39,071 nucleotides of DNA from NCBI GenBank assembly GCA_913055215.1, contig CAJXJP010000006.1:1-39071 (forward strand), read 5' to 3'. The notes beneath the pieces are model-generated. The model had not been told where the DNA came from, made no database searches, and worked only from the letters and a program-made list of their open reading frames with translations. The stretch comes from an uncultured Candidatus Altimarinota bacterium. Its GTDB lineage: Bacteria; Patescibacteriota; Gracilibacteria; BD1-5; UBA6164. Of the stretch, positions 9,990 through 18,803 are shown in pieces. Position numbers and translations under genes: made by a program. Positions within the stretch are counted from its first letter, which is position 1. Every line of letters begins with the position of its first letter.

Positions 9990-10355
9990 TTATTTCTTTT
10001 TTCCTGCGATTGCAGTAGATTTACCTTTTCTAGTTCTTGCGTTTGTTTTAGTGCTTTGCCCTCTTACAGGAAGTCTTTTTCTATGTCTTTGACCTCTGTA
10101 ACAGTTAATTTCTTGTAATCTTTTAATATTACCTGCAACTAACCTTCTCAGGTCACCTTCAACAACCATTTCTTTAACTACGTCTCTGATAATATCTAGT
10201 TCTTCTTCAGATAAAGTTTCAATTCTTCTTGTTTTTTCAATTGATACTTTTTCTAAAATTTGATTTGCAGTAGTTCTACCAACTCCGTAAATATATGTCA
10301 AAGCAATTTCAACATGTTTACCTTTAGGTAGATTTACTCAAGCAATTCTTGCCAT
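9990..10355 (-). CDS. rpsM: 30S ribosomal protein S13
   Basis: The 121-residue product is S13 of the 30S head, which forms bridges to the large subunit. The ATG at 10355 gives [20 protein letters not shown], in which the invariant Gly of ARIAGV is [17 protein letters not shown] (helix-hairpin-helix), [21 protein letters not shown] and the basic tail follow. A start at the later internal ATG would lose 18 conserved residues. Confidence 0.96.
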
Positions 10356-10393
10356 AGTAATTGTGTTAAATATATAAATAAAAGTTTGGGTTA

Positions 10394-10507
10394 TTACCCT
10401 TGTCTTTGTTTATGTTTAGGTTCACTACAGATCACTCTAAGAACCCCCTTTCTCTTAACAACTTTACAGTTGTTACAGATTTTTTTAACCGATGCTCTTA
10501 CTTTCAT
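10394..10507 (-). CDS. rpmJ: 50S ribosomal protein L36
   Basis: The 37-residue product [20 protein letters not shown]...[13 protein letters not shown] is L36. The zinc-ribbon ligands are all present (C11, C14, C27 and a late His), so this is the zinc-binding C+ form. It lies between infA and rpsM as in many bacteria. A small CCGAA/TTCGG hairpin separates it from infA. Confidence 0.95.
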   Translation of the reverse strand: MKVRASVKKICNNCKVVKRKGVLRVICSEPKHKQRQG

Positions 10508-10552
10508 AGTAAAACGATTATTACACCGAAAAAAAAATTCGGCAAAAATAAA

Positions 10553-10783
10553 TTATTTTTTCCTAAAGACAATTCTTCCTTTTGTTAAGTCATAAGGACT
10601 TAATTCTACTAGAACATTGTCTCATTCAATGAGTTTAATATAGTTATTTTTCATTTTCCCACTCAAGTATCCTTGAATAATTCCTCATCAAAACTCTTCT
10701 GGTAATTGAACATCAAAAACCAGACCAGGTAAGGATTTTACTATAGTACCCTCTACCTCTATTTTATCTTGCTTGTTTGACAT
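10553..10783 (-). CDS. infA: Translation initiation factor IF-1
   Basis: The 76-residue product is IF-1, an S1-like OB-fold protein that binds the 30S A site. It begins MSNKQDKIEVEGTIVKSLPG and has YLSGKMKNNYIKLIEGDNVL and VELSPYDLTKGRIVFRKK. Four glycines are TGA (FGGGII, LSGKM, IEGDN). It is the first gene of the block reaching to rpsI. The adenylate kinase, methionine aminopeptidase or secY often found upstream are absent here. Confidence 0.95.
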
Positions 10784-10870
10784 AAAAGGTCAATTAAGAT
10801 TAGAAAGTGACAGTAGTCTATATATAATTCAGAAAAATGCAAACTTTTTTTCTAATTAAAAAGACTACTA
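10784..10870 (-). promoter_or_regulatory. Leader/promoter region of the infA-rpsI block
   Basis: This gap holds TATATA (minus strand, near 10817-10822) in a suitable -10 position, without a convincing -35. An 8-base inverted repeat AGTAGTCT / AGACTACT (near 10814 and 10863) brackets the site. The promoter of the large ribosomal operon should lie here, but its exact position is uncertain. Confidence 0.3.
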
Positions 10871-10895
10871 TATCAACTCTTCTTTAACAAAGGGA

Positions 10896-11318
10896 TTACA
10901 TTGAAACATTTGTTATTTTATTGTCAACAACTCTCTCTTCAATTATATTTTTAATCTTTTCCAAGAGAATTGGGTGGTCTTTTATTAATTCTTTTAAAGA
11001 AAATGACATAATAGCTAGTAACTCACAAGAATCCTTAGCCTCAGCTGTAGCCATTCTTATATTATCCCCTCCGAACAAAGCCATTTCACCGAGTATTTCT
11101 TCAGCGACCACTTTTCATAAACGTACCTTATCTCATTCTGATCAAGTATAAATATTCATAGTACCACTTACTAAAATATACATAACACTTGCATCTTCTC
11201 ATTCTTTAAAAAGAATTTCTCATGATTCTAAGTGTCTTTTTTGGCAAAAAAGAGATAATTCATTTTTTTCTTTTTCAGATAAAGTTTCCAATAATTTAAT
11301 TCAAGATAAAACTGACAT
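10896..11318 (-). CDS. Stand-alone cyclic nucleotide-binding-domain protein
   Basis: The 140-residue product is a single CNB (cNMP-binding) fold. It has GEILFKEGEDASVMYILVSG, then the phosphate-binding cassette GEMALFGGDNIRMATAEA with the acidic residue and the Arg that contact cAMP/cGMP in CRP and kinase regulatory subunits. It continues into the C-terminal helix and stops. There is no helix-turn-helix, kinase or channel domain, so it cannot act like CRP alone; a partner is needed. Several glycines of the beta-roll turns are TGA. The gene stands between infB and infA on the same strand. Ligand binding is inference from the motif. Confidence 0.85.
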
Positions 11319-11345
11319 ATGTAATTATTTATAATAATAAAATCT

Positions 11346-11389
11346 AAAAAAAAGAGACAACCGGATTTAACCAATTGTCTGTTTTTTTT
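11346..11389 (-). terminator. infB terminator
   Basis: A 10-bp stem (11355-11364 with 11371-11380, loop of 6, two G-U pairs in the minus-strand RNA) is followed on the minus strand by C and eight T residues. It lies just after the infB stop. Confidence 0.8.
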
Positions 11390-13871
11390 ATTTTTGAATT
11401 TCAACTTTGTATAATTCTAATTCATCTCCTTGTTCAACGACAGTATTTCATTCATAACGAATACCACATTCAATAGGTCATTCTAAATCTTTTACTTCAA
11501 GTGTACCTTGTTTTAATGATGCAATCACTCAAGTACCAATCATTTTATTTTTACGAATAACTCTGATTTTAGCTTTATTTTCAATAGTTTCATCTGCTTT
11601 AATTTTCAGCCCAAGAATCATAAATTCTTTAGAAGTATAAAATATACCTCATACTTTAGCTCTCCCTAATGAAATTTCCACTTCTTTAGGATCTAGCATT
11701 CATGTAACTATTTTTTCAACTCTTTCAGTAATATGGTAAATAATATCACTATGAATATATTCAACTCCTGCAGAATCAATTAAACTTTTAGCGTTTGACA
11801 GAACATCAACACTAAACCCAATTAATAAAGCTTCTGAACCTTGGCTCATTAGAATATCTCATTCTGTAATACTCCCAACCCCTTGATGAATAACTGAAAC
11901 AGTTGTTTCTTCAGTTGATAATTTAAGAAGTGATCATTTGATTGCTTCTAAAGCACCATTTGTATCAGCTTTTAAAACTATTTTTAATTGTTTTAAATTA
12001 CCTGCTTTAATTTTAGACATTAGAAGATCTAAACCTGAAGCACTTTTTAATTTATTTCTAGCAATTATTTCTTTAAATTGAATTGCTTTTTGTTTTGCTA
12101 ATTCAGGTGTTTTTACAACTTGTAAAATATCACCTCATTCAACAACCTTATCTAACCCAGCAATTAATACTGGTTGTGAAGGTCCTGCATTTTTAATATT
12201 TCTAGAAAAATGATCTTTTAAGATTTTAACCTTACCGAAAGTATCTTGACAGACAATATTATCTCATTTAGCTAATTGTCCTGCATTCATTAGAATTGTA
12301 GCAACAGGTCCTAGTTTTTGATCAAGATGTGATTCTAAAACAGTAGCAACCCCAGCTCTATCAGGATTAGCTTTTAATTCTTGCATTTCAGCAACAAGAA
12401 GAATGATTTCAAGTATATCATCGATACCAAACCCAGTATGAGCTGAAACTGGAACCATAGGAGTATCTCCACCCCAATCTTCAGGAACTAAACCATGTTC
12501 AGATAATTGTCCTTTTACATGATCTGGATTTGCACCTTCTTTATCCATTTTATTAATAGCAACAACTACAGGAATTCCTGCTTCTTTCGCATGATTGATT
12601 GATTCAATAGTTTGTGGTTTTACTCATTCATCAGCAGCTACTACTAAAATAGCAATATCTGTTGATTTAGCACCTCTGGCTCTCATTATAGTAAAGGCTT
12701 CATGTCCTGGAGTATCTAAGAATGTGATTTTTTGATCTCATTGTTCTACTTGATACGCACCAATACTTTGAGTAATCCCCCCAGCTTCACCGGCAGTTAC
12801 TTTAGCATTTCTGATATAGTCTAATAATGAAGTTTTCCCATGGTCAACATGACCCATGATACTAATAACAGGCGAACGCGAAACTAAGTTTTCAGCATTA
12901 TCCTCAGCTAGTAAAGCCGCTAAATTCCCCTCCATTACATCTTCTACACTTGCTCCTGCAGATTTATCTCTTTCTACCTTAATATCAAATGCTTCTGCAA
13001 CAATACAAGCAGTTTCAAAATCAATTTTTGAATTGATGTTAACCATCATTCCATTTTTCATAAATTCCGCAATAAGTCTTGGGAATACTACACCAAATTT
13101 TTCTGATAGTTCTTTTAAAGATACGAAATCTTGTAAAACAATAGTTTCACCTTTACGTTCTACTAAGTTTTGTTTAATATCTTCTACTTTCTTTTCTTCC
13201 TTTTTTCTCTTGTTTAGATTATTTCCTCTTGCGAATGAAGAATCTGTATCAGCTCCGTAACTTACTCTCCCTCTTGTTTTTTTATGAGCAAATTGATTTG
13301 GTCTTGGTTTTTTCGCTTTATTCTGATTATCTGATGCTTTTGTAGGTTTTTTATCTGGAGTAGAATAAACTTTTGCTGGTTTATTTGTTTTATTATCACC
13401 CTCAGTTTTATTAAATCTAGGATTTGTTCCTGATCATTGCCCTGGTTTTCTTTCTCCGTTTTGAGTAGAACCTGGTTTGTTATATCTATTATTTGATGGT
13501 CTACTTGTAGATGGTCTATTTGAAGTAGATCTATTATTAGATCATGAAGTTTTATCTTGGTTGTTATTTCATTCAGTATTGAATTTTCTAATTGGTTTAG
13601 AAGAAGGTTTTACTACAGAAATATTTTGAATAATTCCTTTTTGTTTAACTTCCTTTTTTTCAGATGCTAAAATAGGCTTTTTATAAGCCTTAGGTTTATT
13701 CGTTTGTGGTTTTTCAGTACTAGTTTTTGCAGTTTGTACTGGTTTTGGTTTTTTAATTACCACTTTTCTTTTTGCTTTTACAGCTGGTTTTTTATCCCCT
13801 TTATTATCATCTGATTCCGGTTTCCCTGAAATATTTGAATAATAATCATCTACTATGTTTTTTTCTGCCAT
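11388..13871 (-). CDS. infB: Translation initiation factor IF-2
   Basis: The 827-residue product is the GTPase that places initiator tRNA on the 30S subunit. A long low-complexity N-terminus (residues 1-~230) is rich in Lys, Pro, Asn, Ser and Gly. The IF2_N-like segment ([19 protein letters not shown]) follows. The G domain is complete: [16 protein letters not shown] (G1), [12 protein letters not shown] (G2), DTPGHEAF (G3), NKMDKEG (G4), VSAHTG (G5). Domains II-IV end in [16 protein letters not shown]. More than ten TGA codons are used as Gly, for example in [13 protein letters not shown]. It is monocistronic, with its own promoter and terminator. Confidence 0.97.
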
Positions 13872-13913
13872 TAATAATTAGTTTACTGAATAAATAACGA
13901 AAATATTTGCATA

Positions 13914-13941
13914 AATATATAATTTTTTTGAAAAATGTCAA
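13914..13941 (-). promoter_or_regulatory. infB promoter
   Basis: Minus-strand TTGACA (13936-13941) and TATATT (13914-13919) with a 16-bp spacer, about 42 bases upstream of the ATG. A second TTGACA (13958-13963) lies exactly 16 bp further upstream. Confidence 0.7.
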
Positions 13942-13956
13942 AAAGAATTAAAAAAC

Positions 13957-13984
13957 TTGTCAAAGCTACTTTTTTTATTAAATT
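13957..13984 (+). promoter_or_regulatory. Candidate jag promoter
   Basis: TTGTCA (13957-13962) and TAAATT (13979-13984) with a 16-bp spacer. It overlaps the second TTGACA of the divergent infB promoter. Placement is tentative. Confidence 0.35.
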
Positions 13985-14016
13985 GATTATAAATTTTAGA
14001 TTCTAATCACTGGAAA

Positions 14017-14508
14017 ATGCTTGATACAGTAAAAAATATTACACAAGAGTTTTTTGAAAAAATGAGTGTTGATTTTTCTAATCTAGAAGTAATAGAAGAA
14101 CAAGAAAATATTTTTCTTATAAAAATAAAAACTGAAGAATCTGGTCTACTTATATGACCACATTGAAAAAATCTTGATGCTATTCAAAGTATTCTAAAAA
14201 ACATTCTCTCAAGACAAATTGATGCCAATATCCGTGTGCATATGGAAATTAATGATTACCAAGCATCTAAAGATCAACGTTTATTTGGTTTTGTACAATC
14301 TAAAATAAATTACGTTAAAAAAACTGGGCAAGATTTTAAACTTCCTTATTATGGAGGATATGAAAGAAAGAAAATTCACTCATATGTAGCCGAACTAAAT
14401 GATTCTACTATTTTCACAAAAAGTATTGGTGAATGAAATCAAAGAAGATTATATCTTTGTAAGAAAGAAGCAAAACTTACAATTGACATTGATGGTGATG
14501 ATATATAA
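14017..14508 (+). CDS. Jag/KhpB-type RNA-binding protein (KH-R3H)
   Basis: The 163-residue product has a KH domain with the motif GLLIGPHGKNLDAIQSI (about residues 43-59; two glycines are TGA). An R3H domain follows with LPYYGGYERKKIHSYVAEL and FTKSIGEGNQRRLYL. This is the order of the Jag/KhpB/EloR family, RNA-binding proteins that affect cell elongation and division in Gram-positive bacteria. The N-terminal Jag_N domain appears reduced to a short helix. jag usually follows yidC; here yidC is 15 kb away with rpmH-rnpA, so the classic cluster is split. Confidence 0.88.
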
Positions 14509-14520
14509 TATCTTCAAGAA

Positions 14521-14554
14521 AATAATATAGATTTTTGCTATATTATTTTTTTAT
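14521..14554 (+). terminator. jag terminator
   Basis: A 10-bp stem (14521-14530 with 14538-14547) is followed by a run of T residues, 12 bases after the jag stop. Confidence 0.75.
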
Positions 14555-14572
14555 ATAAAAATTCTCAAAATT

Positions 14573-15739
14573 ATGAAAAACACAAAAATGCATAAAATAA
14601 TTTCAACTCTTATTATACTTTTTGTTCTTATGTGAACCTTAAGTGCCTTTTACTATATCAACGGTAAAAATTACAACAAAAGAATTGAAGCAAAAATGAC
14701 ATACGTTAATCACCCTGAACTTCTTCCTGAAACGGATTACGTAAAGTATACAACTTTTGGTTTTAAAAATCTGAAAGCAGATTTATATTGGCTCGAAGCA
14801 ATTCAATATATTTGATGAAATGCTATATCTTCAGATTATAAAAAGTATTTATTTAAAATGTTAGATAATATTACTGAATTAAATCCTGAATTTGAAAAAC
14901 CATATTATATAGGACTTCTTCTCCTTCCAAGTTACAACGAACGTTATGAAAAACTTTCAAAAGAAGAAATTAGAGAAAATATAATTCAATGAGAAATTCT
15001 ATGACTAAAATGAGTTGAAGCGTATTGTGATAAAGACAAAATGGATTTAATCCTAAATCAAGACGATCTCTCAAAAATTGCCAGTGATGCAAAATATAGA
15101 AATCCATGTAAAAGTTATACTATTCCTTTCTACTTAGCATACTTGTACTATTATTATAAATTTGAACCTGAAACTGCAGCAAAATATTACAAAATTGCCA
15201 GTGCAAATGACGATGCTCCAGGCTGAGCAACAACGATGGCAGCAATTATGCAAGGAAAAGGATGAAATAGAGAAAAATCATTTTTTATGTTTTTAAATAT
15301 AGCGAAATATACAGAGCCTGATAATCAAGTATGTACAGCGTATGCAAATCAATTAGAATTACTTGGTGCTGATATATATTTAAAAAAATCAATTCCTCTT
15401 GATCAAAACGTTATTAAACAAGTTGAATTGACAAGAAATGCAAATCTATGAATGTTTGATGAAAAAATGGAAGAAGAAATTCTATCAGATACAAAATGTA
15501 TGAATTATGTAAATAAATCTATTAGAGAATTAAATCTGAGTTATATAGAATCAGCAGAAGAAAAATATTTTAAAGATACACAATCTCATTCAAGTAATGC
15601 GAGTGAACTTTACAAAAAATGATATCTAAAGTTTCTTCCAACTGATTTTCAACAATATGAAGATCACTGAATTATTTATGAATTCAACAAAGATACACAA
15701 AATTATGACTACATAATGTGAAATTATGATGAATATTAA
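14573..15739 (+). CDS. Membrane-anchored TPR-like protein
   Basis: The 388-residue product begins with one hydrophobic segment (about residues 8-29, IISTLIILFVLMGTLSAFYY) without a lipobox, so it is probably an anchored, outward-facing protein. The motif GFKNLKADLYWLEAIQYIG recalls the N-terminal part of secreted tetratricopeptide proteins in other phyla. Helical pairs with repeat-like spacing follow, such as FYLAYLYYYYKFEPETAAKYYKIAS. Six Cys-poor helices of this kind are visible, but no catalytic motif. It follows jag by 64 bases, with the jag terminator between. Function unknown; a scaffold for envelope assembly is a guess. Confidence 0.75.
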
Positions 15740-15766
15740 AAACCGAGATAATTCTCGGTTTTTTTT
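15738..15766 (+). terminator. Terminator after the TPR-like gene
   Basis: An 11-bp stem (15738-15748 with 15753-15763, loop TAAT) is followed by more T residues, directly after the stop codon. Confidence 0.85.
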
Positions 15767-15782
15767 GCAGAAAAATAAACTA

Positions 15783-15810
15783 TTGATATTTTTAAAAAAC
15801 TATATATAAT
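15783..15810 (+). promoter_or_regulatory. tig promoter
   Basis: TTGATA (15783-15788) and TATAAT (15805-15810) with a 16-bp spacer. They are followed at once by a GC-rich CGGGCGCG discriminator, unusual in this AT-rich DNA, about 35 bases before the ATG. Confidence 0.75.
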
Positions 15811-15844
15811 CGGGCGCGTTTTATTTAACTTATTAATTTTTTCT

Positions 15845-17146
15845 ATGAAAATTGAAAAGAATTTATTACCAAAATCAATTGTTGAATTGGTGATCGAAGA
15901 AGATGCAAAAAATATTGCAAAAAGCAGAAAAGAAGCAATGGCTTATTTAGAAAAAAATGCTGATATCAAAGGGTTCAGAAAAGGTGCGAAAATTCCTGAA
16001 TCAGTATTAGTGAGACAATATGGTGAAGAATATATCAACAAACTTACTGTTGAATTCGGTATCGATTCTCTTTACAGAAGAGCACTTTCTCAAGAAAAAG
16101 TCCTTCCAGTTGCACAAGCTGAAATTAAAGAAGTTATGAATGAATCTCCTCTAAAAATTAGAGTTCACATCGAAGTATACCCAAATGTAGAAATCGATGC
16201 GAAATATAAAGATATCAAATTAACAAAAGAAAAAATTAGCGCTTCTGCTGCTGAGGTAAAAGAAGCTCTAGATAGTATTCAAACTAAATTCACGAAATTT
16301 GAAGAAATTACTGACAAAAGATCTAAAGTAAAAATGGGTGACAAAGTTACTATTGATACTGAAGGTTATGAAGAAGGTAAACTTCTTGAAAACACTACTA
16401 TGCAAAACTACCCTATCGTACTTGGTTCAAACATTCTTGTTCCTGGTTTCGAAGAACAAATGGTTGGTGCAAAATTAGAAGATGAATTAGAATTAGATGT
16501 TGCTTTCCCAGATGATTATCATAATGATGAATTCAAAGGAAAACAAACTAAATTTAAAGTAAAAATCAATAAATTTGAAAGAGCTGTTAAACCAGAATTT
16601 ACTGAAGAATTTATCGAACAACTAAGAGGTCAAAAATTAGATCTTGAAGGTTTCAAAAAATTAATTAAATCTGAAATTACTGAAACTAAAGAAGCAAATG
16701 CTAGAATGGAAGAAGAATCTCAATTAATTGATGAATTACTAAAAGTTACTACTCTTGAATTAGGAGAAAAACTATTAGAAAGAAAAATTGAACAAGTATT
16801 TGAAGAAATTAAACAAAATCTTGGGCAACAAAACGTTAAAATGGCTGACTACCTAGAAAGCTTAAAATTATCAGAAGAAGATTACAAAGAAAAACACGTA
16901 AAAGAATCTGCAGAAAAAAGATTAAACGGTGAAGTAATTCTTCATAAATTAGCAGAAATGGAAAAAACTGAAGTTTCAGAAAAAGAAATGAATTCTGAAA
17001 TTGAAACTATTCTTGCAAAATTTGGTTCTGAAGATGTATTATCTAGACTAAAAGAACTTTATGTTCCTGGTACAAAATACTACAACGAACTTCAAGAAAG
17101 AATGAAATATAGAAAACTTATTGATTCTTTCTTCACAACTAAATAA
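15845..17146 (+). CDS. tig: Trigger factor
   Basis: The 433-residue product is trigger factor, the ribosome-bound chaperone. The signature GFRKG of the ribosome-binding loop is at residues 43-47 (IKGFRKGAKIPESVL). The FKBP-type prolyl isomerase domain covers about residues 155-245 (GDKVTIDTEGYEEG, LGSNILVPGFEEQMVG, FPDDYHNDEFKGK). The helical C-terminal arms fill the rest. Length matches the family. No TGA codon occurs in 433 codons, in contrast to its neighbours, which fits selection against UGA in highly expressed genes. It has its own promoter and terminator and no Shine-Dalgarno. clpP and clpX, common neighbours, are absent. Confidence 0.96.
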   Translation: MKIEKNLLPKSIVELVIEEDAKNIAKSRKEAMAYLEKNADIKGFRKGAKIPESVLVRQYGEEYINKLTVEFGIDSLYRRALSQEKVLPVAQAEIKEVMNESPLKIRVHIEVYPNVEIDAKYKDIKLTKEKISASAAEVKEALDSIQTKFTKFEEITDKRSKVKMGDKVTIDTEGYEEGKLLENTTMQNYPIVLGSNILVPGFEEQMVGAKLEDELELDVAFPDDYHNDEFKGKQTKFKVKINKFERAVKPEFTEEFIEQLRGQKLDLEGFKKLIKSEITETKEANARMEEESQLIDELLKVTTLELGEKLLERKIEQVFEEIKQNLGQQNVKMADYLESLKLSEEDYKEKHVKESAEKRLNGEVILHKLAEMEKTEVSEKEMNSEIETILAKFGSEDVLSRLKELYVPGTKYYNELQERMKYRKLIDSFFTTK

Positions 17147-17152
17147 TAAATA

Positions 17153-17188
17153 AAAAAATATTGAGATAATTTATCTCAATATTTTTTT
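17153..17188 (+). terminator. tig terminator
   Basis: A long symmetric stem (17153-17169 with 17171-17187) ends in a T-run, just after the tig stop. The core TTGAGATAA/TTATCTCAA is perfect. Confidence 0.85.
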
Positions 17189-17190
17189 AT

Positions 17191-17218
17191 TTGCCAATAA
17201 TTATATTTTATGTACAAT
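17191..17218 (+). promoter_or_regulatory. Promoter of the small lipoprotein gene
   Basis: TTGCCA (17191-17196) and TACAAT (17213-17218) with a 16-bp spacer, 34 bases before the GTG start. The spacing matches the other promoters of the window. Confidence 0.6.
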
Positions 17219-17252
17219 TCACAACGCACTTGAAAAACAAAGGGGAAAATAA

Positions 17253-17567
17253 GTGAACAAAATAATATTTACTGCTTGCTGTATAATTTTACTAAGTGGA
17301 TGTGTTGCCCAACCAAGGTCAATTATTCCACCAGTGGATTGCAAAATCCCTGTAGCTACAACTGCAGTAAAAAAATATCGACAGTTCCTAGAACTAAATA
17401 ATCCACGAGAAGCTCGTAGATTATACGAGAATCAATGCGAACTCGATGAAAAACAAAGCTGCGCTCCAGTATACGTGGATGCAGTTGAGCGATATGCTCA
17501 TTCTAAAATGAGCTTGCAGTCGTTACTAGAGTTAAAAAGAATTCAAGTACGCGACTGCAGCAAGTAA
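17253..17567 (+). CDS. Small Cys-containing lipoprotein, atypical composition
   Basis: The 104-residue product starts at a GTG that follows AAAGGGGAA, the strongest Shine-Dalgarno in the window. A signal peptide runs into the lipobox LLSGC (Cys 17), so it should be a lipidated surface protein. The mature part has four more Cys residues and ends RVRDCSK-like with a basic C-terminus. Arg is often encoded by CGA, CGC or CGT, GC content is visibly higher, and no TGA occurs. Neighbours use almost only AGA for Arg. Codon use, Shine-Dalgarno and GTG start together suggest recent transfer. I do not recognise the family. It is flanked by terminators on both sides. Confidence 0.72.
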   Translation: MNKIIFTACCIILLSGCVAQPRSIIPPVDCKIPVATTAVKKYRQFLELNNPREARRLYENQCELDEKQSCAPVYVDAVERYAHSKMSLQSLLELKRIQVRDCSK

Positions 17568-17574
17568 TAAAAAT

Positions 17575-17600
17575 AAAAACGGCTACTTAGCCGTTTTTTT
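17575..17600. terminator. Terminator shared by the lipoprotein and zinc-ribbon genes
   Basis: An 11-bp stem (17575-17585 with 17588-17598) contains ACGGCTA/TAGCCGT and is flanked by A- and T-runs. It terminates the plus-strand lipoprotein gene. The minus-strand zinc-ribbon gene has its TAG stop (17583-17585) inside the stem. Confidence 0.8.
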
Positions 17601-18146
17601 GTTTTTTTCTGATTTATTTGATTCTTTTTCTATATCCTTTTTTTCTTCTTGTTTTGTTCAACAATATGGACAATTTACCCAATTTGTTGATAAAATTTTA
17701 TCACATTTTATACAATTTTCTACAAGTTTTGTTGTACAATGAGGACAAAATTGGAAATCATGACTTACTGGTAATTCACAACTTGGACATTGTTTTTTTG
17801 TTCATAATTTTGAAGTTTTTTCTTCTACAATTCAAGAAAATGTATCTAAGTTATCTTCAATTTCATCATAATATTTTTCAAATAATGTTTTTCCTGGACG
17901 AACAAAAAGATATAAAAATATTCCTAATGGTGTTCCAAGTAAAATTATCAAAATACAAAATATTTGCAATAATACACTGGTTGTTCTATTTCAAATATCA
18001 CGAATCACCCATATAAATGTTGCGATCCAAATAATGAAAAAGTATATAATGAAAAACTTTACCATCATTTCGATCGTAATATTTTCATAAAAATTAATGA
18101 GAAACGGACTAATATCCGTATTTAATATTTTTTGTAAAAAATCCAT
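17583..18146 (-). CDS. Membrane protein with C-terminal double zinc ribbon
   Basis: The 187-residue product has two hydrophobic segments (about residues 29-48 and 57-81), then a charged stretch. A double zinc ribbon follows: CPSC, CPHC, CIKC and CPYC knuckles spaced as in DZR-type domains (about residues 118-170). The tail is Lys/Glu-rich and probably disordered. The ATG at 18146 lies 2 bases after the trmD stop, so the two are co-transcribed. Three TGA glycines are seen. The zinc ribbon suggests binding of protein or nucleic acid at the cytoplasmic membrane; the function is unknown. Confidence 0.82.
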
Positions 18147-18148
18147 TT

Positions 18149-18802
18149 TTATTGTAGGTTATCAAATTTCCATTTTTCAATTTTCCCATGATCTCAACTT
18201 CTCAGTATTTCAGGTACCTCTAATCATCTAAATGTAGCTGGACGAGTATAAACAGGATATTCTTTTTTTCTATCAAGCTTTTCTGAAAAGCTTTCCTCTT
18301 CTAAAGATATTTTGTTTCAAAGCACTCACGGAAGATGACGAACCAGTGAATCTATAAATACCATAGCTGATAATTCTCCACTCGATAATACATATTCTCA
18401 AATAGATATTTCATGCGTCACATACAAATCTCTAATTCTCTGATCTACTCATTCATAGTGCCCACAGAGAATAATAATGTCTTCTTCAAATTCCTCAACA
18501 TATTTTTCAACTTTTTCTTGTTGAAGTAATTCTCAAGCTGGAGTTAAATAAATAATTGGTACTTTTTTTCAAATTTTTTCTAAAACAAAATCAATTGCTT
18601 TTGCCGTTGGTTCGGGAGAAATTACTTGTCCATGCATTCCATAGGCCTTATCATCAATATGTTTAAATTTTTTATCAGAAAAATCATTCAACTTATAAAA
18701 ATGAACCTGAAATAGATTATTTTTTTGAGCATTTCATAAGATACTCGACGAAAAATACGAGTCGAATGCCTCTGGAAAAATGCTAATAATGTGAATATTC
18801 AT
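18149..18802 (-). CDS. trmD: tRNA (guanine-37-N1)-methyltransferase
   Basis: The 217-residue product is TrmD, the SPOUT-family enzyme that makes m1G37 next to the anticodon with S-adenosylmethionine and prevents +1 frameshifting. It begins MNIHIISIFPEAFDSYF. The trefoil-knot motifs are CGHYEGVDQRIRDLY, EISIGEYVLSSGELSAM and HLPGVLGNKIS, with TGA at EGVDQ, SIGEY and both Gly of PGVLGN. YPVYTRPATFRGLEVPEIL and the SGDHGKIEKWK C-terminus match the family. It lies in an operon gmk-trmD-zinc ribbon with gaps of 1-2 bases. The usual rpsP and rplS partners are missing. Confidence 0.95.
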
Positions 18803-18803
18803 A

